A DNA stretch of 17,186 nucleotides from NCBI GenBank assembly GCA_039029535.1, contig JBCCFW010000166.1, positions 1 to 17,186 of the forward strand. The letters run 5' to 3'. Below the pieces are notes generated by a model that saw only the letters and a list, made by a program, of their open reading frames with translations, ran no database searches and was not told the origin of the DNA. Origin of the DNA: JBCCFW01 sp039029535. GTDB taxonomy: Bacteria; Acidobacteriota; JBCCFW01. How positions within the stretch are numbered: the stretch's first letter is position 1; every line of letters starts with the position of its first letter. This document shows, piece after piece, positions 14,445 to 17,186 of this stretch. Made by a program: the position numbers and the translations under genes.

Positions 14445-15763
14445 GACGCCTGCTCCTCCTCCTGCAGCAAGGTGGCGAGCCGCTCGCGGACCCGGCTCTC
14501 GGCCAGCTCACGCCACGGCCCTTCGGGCAGCGACTCGGTGACCTCGGCGGCGAAGGCGGTGGTGAGCATGAGCTTCGCCTCGTCGGTACCGATGCCACGC
14601 GATCGAAGATAGAACAGCGCGTCGTCACGCAGCCGACCGATGGTCGCGCCGTGCGAGCAGGTCACGTCGTCGGCGTGAATCTCGAGCTGCGGTCGGGTCT
14701 CGGCCAGGGCCGTCTCCGAGAGCAGCAGGCTTCGGTTGCTCTGCTCGGCGCTGGTCTTCTGCGCCTGGGGGTCGACCTGCACCTTGCCGGTGAAGATCCC
14801 CCGACCGCGATCGGCGAGGACGCTCTTGAAGGTCTGACGGCTCGTGCCGTGCGGCACCGCGTGGTGCACGAGGACGTGCTGGTCGCGATGCTCCTTGCCA
14901 CGCGCGGTCGACAGCCCGTCGAGCTCGCACTCGGCACCGGGCTCACGCAACGCGACCTCGATCTCGCTCCGAGACAACGAGCCGCGCAGGGCCAGGTTCC
15001 AGAGGCGATAGCGACTGTCGCGCGCCTGCTCGACGCGGATGCGACCGAGGTGCTCCGTGTTCGGTCCGTCCTCGAGAAGTCGCAGGTGCTCGAAGCTCGC
15101 GCCGGCCGCCAGTTCCACGTGGATCAGCGGGTGACTGAGACAGCGCGCGGACGTCCCGTCGTGCCACTCCAGCAAGCGAAGCGACGCGTTCTCGGCGAGA
15201 CGCACGAGCAGGCGTGGCGCCTGGGACTGGTGGTCGGCCCCCATCGAAGGCCGCGGCGCGAGGAAGGCAACCGTGAGCGGGACGTCGACTTCGGTGTTGG
15301 CGTCGACATCGACGACCACCGCCCCCTGGATGGTCGCGGCTGACAGCGCACCGAGGAAGTCACTCGAAGCATCGACGGCGAGCTGCTCGTGCAGCTCCGT
15401 CATCGCCTCGTCGTCGCCCTTCACTCGAATCCCCGCGGGGAGATCGTCGAGCCGAGCTCGGGAGGGCATGACCTGGCCGCCAAGCGCCCAAATCAGGGGA
15501 CCCTCGGGCAGGTGAGACAGCTCACGGTCATCGATGCCGGCGAAGTCGGAGTTGCCGAAGGGCACCGAGCCGAGCTTGGTGAGGCTCGTGTACTTGTAGG
15601 CTTCGTCGCGACTGCCAGGCCAGCCCAGCTCGGTCGCCCGCGCCAGCGCACGACGACGCAGCTCGGCCCGCTCGGCCCGCTCGGGCTTGCAGGAGCCCTC
15701 GTCCAACGCGGCCTGGCCCTCGACCCGCTGACGCAGGCTTCGGAAGAAGACTCCCTCGCTCAC
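14441..15763 (-). CDS. sufD: SufD, iron-sulfur cluster assembly scaffold subunit
   Basis: A 440-residue SufB/SufD-family protein. The early SRDEAYKYTSL (51-61) and the C-terminal beta-helix block are diagnostic: FTGKVQVDPQAQKTSAEQSN, then LEIHADDVTCSHGATIGRL with H371 in the CSHG motif, the position implicated in cluster formation at the SufB-SufD interface, and a final helical DDALFYLRSRGI. It forms the SufBC2D complex with SufB and SufC. The start is GTG at 15763, overlapping the sufC stop by four bases (GTGA). There is no strong ribosome site beyond the coupling. The middle third (about 90-300) is typical, variable beta-helix. Confidence 0.95.
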   Translation of the reverse strand: MSEGVFFRSLRQRVEGQAALDEGSCKPERAERAELRRRALARATELGWPGSRDEAYKYTSLTKLGSVPFGNSDFAGIDDRELSHLPEGPLIWALGGQVMPSRARLDDLPAGIRVKGDDEAMTELHEQLAVDASSDFLGALSAATIQGAVVVDVDANTEVDVPLTVAFLAPRPSMGADHQSQAPRLLVRLAENASLRLLEWHDGTSARCLSHPLIHVELAAGASFEHLRLLEDGPNTEHLGRIRVEQARDSRYRLWNLALRGSLSRSEIEVALREPGAECELDGLSTARGKEHRDQHVLVHHAVPHGTSRQTFKSVLADRGRGIFTGKVQVDPQAQKTSAEQSNRSLLLSETALAETRPQLEIHADDVTCSHGATIGRLRDDALFYLRSRGIGTDEAKLMLTTAFAAEVTESLPEGPWRELAESRVRERLATLLQEEEQAS

Positions 15764-16512
15764 GCGACCGCCTCGCTCTCGAGCCAGCCGTAGCCCTTCT
15801 CCTCGAGCTCCTTCGCGAGCTCCTTGTCACCGGAGCGGACGATGCGACCGTTCATGAGCACGTGGACCCGGTCGGGCACGACGTGGTCGAGGAGACGCTG
15901 ATAGTGCGTGATGACCAGGATCGAACGCTCGGGACCACGGAGATCGTTCACGCCCTGAGCGACGACACGCAGCGCGTCGATGTCCAGCCCGGAGTCGGTC
16001 TCGTCGAGCACCGCCATCTTGGGCTCGAGCACGGCCATCTGGAGGATCTCGTTCCGCTTCTTCTCGCCACCGGAGAAGCCGCTGTTCACCGGCCGCTCGA
16101 GGAGCTCCTTGTCGAGCTGGACCAGGGCGGCCTTCTCACGCACGAGCTTGAGGAAGTCGAGAGCGTCGAGCTCGTCCTGGCCGCGGGCCTTGCGCTGAGC
16201 ATTGAGCGCCGCCTTGAGGAAGTAGCTGTTGGCGACACCGGGGATCTCCACCGGATACTGGAAGCCGAGGAAGAGTCCGGCGCAGGCTCGCTCTTCGGGC
16301 TCCATCTCGAGGACGTTCTCGCCTTCGAGCAGCACTTCGCCCTGGGAGACTTCGTAGCCGTCACGGCCGGAGACGACATGAGCCAGCGTGCTCTTGCCGG
16401 AGCCGTTGGGCCCCATGATGGCGTGGACCTCGCCGGTCTTCACGGTCAGGTCGAGCCCGTGGAGGATCTCGGTGCCGTCGACGTCGACGTGGAGGTTGCG
16501 GATCTCGAGCAT
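15760..16512 (-). CDS. sufC: SufC, ABC-type ATPase of the SUF complex
   Basis: A 250-residue ABC ATPase close in length to E. coli SufC. Motifs visible are Walker A GPNGSGKST (34-42), FQYPVEIPGV (84-93, the SufC-typical Q-loop), signature FSGGEKKRNE (146-155), Walker B MAVLDETDSGLD (166-177, with E171) and the H-loop His in ITHYQR (H203). It powers conformational change in SufB-SufD. Two in-frame ATGs are possible, at 16518 and 16512. I chose 16512 because AAGGA lies nine bases before it and only three before the other; the choice changes two residues. The gene lies 58 bases after sufB, the largest gap in the operon, and overlaps sufD by GTGA. Confidence 0.97.
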   Translation of the reverse strand: MLEIRNLHVDVDGTEILHGLDLTVKTGEVHAIMGPNGSGKSTLAHVVSGRDGYEVSQGEVLLEGENVLEMEPEERACAGLFLGFQYPVEIPGVANSYFLKAALNAQRKARGQDELDALDFLKLVREKAALVQLDKELLERPVNSGFSGGEKKRNEILQMAVLEPKMAVLDETDSGLDIDALRVVAQGVNDLRGPERSILVITHYQRLLDHVVPDRVHVLMNGRIVRSGDKELAKELEEKGYGWLESEAVA

Positions 16513-16570
16513 GGTCATTGTTCCTTGCGGTCCGTGTTGAAGCGGGGCGTCCGGTCGGGGCGTCGGTCGA

Positions 16571-17186
16571 TCAACCGACGGCACCTTCCAGGCTCACGCC
16601 GAGCAGGGCCTGGGCCTCGACGGCGAACTCCATGGGCAGCTCGCGGAGGACCTCCTTGCAGAAGCCGTTGACGATGAGATTGACGGCGTCTTCTTCCGAG
16701 AGTCCGCGCTGGCGGCAGTAGAAGAGCTGGTCGTCGCTGATCTTCGAGGTGGTGGCCTCGTGCTCGAGCGTGCTCGAGGAGTTGCCGACCTCGATGTAAG
16801 GGAAGGTGTGAGCGCCGCACTCGTCACCGAGAAGCAGCGAGTCGCACTGCGAGTAGTTCCGGGCGCCGGTCGCGTTCTTGAGGATCTTGACCTGCCCGCG
16901 GTAGGTGTTCTGGCCGTGGCCGGCGGAGATGCCCTTGGAGACGATGGTGCTCCGGGTGTTCTTGCCGACGTGGATCATCTTCGTGCCGGTGTCGGCCTGC
17001 TGACGGTTGTTGGACAGGGCCACCGAGTAGAACTCGCCGACTGAGTCGTCACCCTGGAGGATGCAGCTCGGGTACTTCCAGGTGATGGCGGAGCCGGTCT
17101 CGACCTGTGTCCAGGAGATCTTCGAGCGGTCGCCGACGCACTTGCCGCGCTTCGTGACGAAGTTGTAGATGCCGCCCTTGCCCTCG
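16571..17186 (-). CDS. sufB: SufB, iron-sulfur cluster assembly scaffold subunit, C-terminal part
   Basis: The last 204 residues of SufB are present; the gene enters from the right edge, so a little under half of a normal protein of about 470-495 residues is seen. Conserved blocks include KRGKCVGDRSKISWTQ, TGSAITWKYPSCILQG, NYSQCDSLLLGDECG, LEHEATTSKISDDQLFYCRQRG and LNLIVNGF-like VNLIVNGF. Cys in NYSQCDSL and the His/Glu in EHEA correspond, as I recall, to residues needed for cluster assembly in E. coli SufB. It forms SufBC2D with the two genes that follow. The stop at 16571 is normal, with no frameshift in the visible part. Confidence 0.97.
   Translation of the reverse strand, partial: EGKGGIYNFVTKRGKCVGDRSKISWTQVETGSAITWKYPSCILQGDDSVGEFYSVALSNNRQQADTGTKMIHVGKNTRSTIVSKGISAGHGQNTYRGQVKILKNATGARNYSQCDSLLLGDECGAHTFPYIEVGNSSSTLEHEATTSKISDDQLFYCRQRGLSEEDAVNLIVNGFCKEVLRELPMEFAVEAQALLGVSLEGAVG

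Noticed and set aside
13272..14612. 446-codon open frame on the plus strand
   Set aside because: It is antisense to sufS and the end of sufD, both with clear motifs; its composition is rich in Val, Glu, His and Arg, as is usual for shadow frames.
1..17186. CRISPR array, transposon or phage signs
   Set aside because: No regularly spaced repeats, transposase, integrase, terminal inverted repeats or tRNA-linked junctions were seen. The CHAT gene is not accompanied by cas genes here.

Overview
The window is high-GC, densely coding bacterial DNA and has no gene-free stretch longer than about 180 bases. I see no tRNA, rRNA, CRISPR array, transposase or phage gene. The lineage cannot be fixed from sequence alone. 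The mix suggests an uncultivated or little-studied Gram-negative of the Acidobacteriota/Myxococcota type: extracytoplasmic-function (ECF) sigma factors paired with zinc-finger regulators, a TPR-CHAT protease, lipoprotein and secreted-protein signals, monothiol glutaredoxin plus BolA, and a SUF operon with SufU and SufT. This placement is inference.

Left part (1-4632). A minus-strand ECF sigma gene (2853-3530) overlaps by GTGA an 898-residue membrane regulator (160-2856). That regulator has a zinc-finger anti-sigma head, one membrane segment and a degenerate von Willebrand A (VWA)-like domain outside. The start of a secreted protein follows (1-130, cut by the window edge). Upstream lie a YiiX-like lipoprotein hydrolase (3679-4317, minus) and, divergent from it, a small XapX membrane protein (4417-4632, plus).

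Middle part (4633-10327). A second ECF sigma gene (4808-5518, plus) is followed by a soluble regulator with two zinc-finger anti-sigma motifs and TPR repeats (5615-6418), then a cysteine-rich secreted protein (6553-7293). Meeting these tail to tail, 22 bases away, is a TPR-CHAT caspase-like protease (7316-10030, minus). It is preceded by a PspB-like small membrane protein (10052-10327). The juxtaposition of a sigma factor, a soluble anti-sigma and a CHAT protease is the most interesting element. By analogy with the Craspase pathway, where a TPR-CHAT protease releases an ECF sigma factor, it could be a CRISPR-independent proteolysis-controlled transcription switch. This is a hypothesis.

Right part (10368-17186, all minus). 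This is an iron-sulfur cluster assembly operon: sufB (C-terminal part only), sufC, sufD, sufS, sufU, sufT, bolA, a CGFS monothiol glutaredoxin, pterin-4a-carbinolamine dehydratase, then a membrane-anchored alpha/beta hydrolase. Junctions are four-base overlaps or short gaps (the longest is 58 bases), so transcription could run from sufB through to the CHAT gene. SufS and SufU mobilise sulfur, SufBCD builds the cluster, and SufT, the glutaredoxin and BolA probably mature or deliver it. The place of the pterin enzyme in this set is unexplained.
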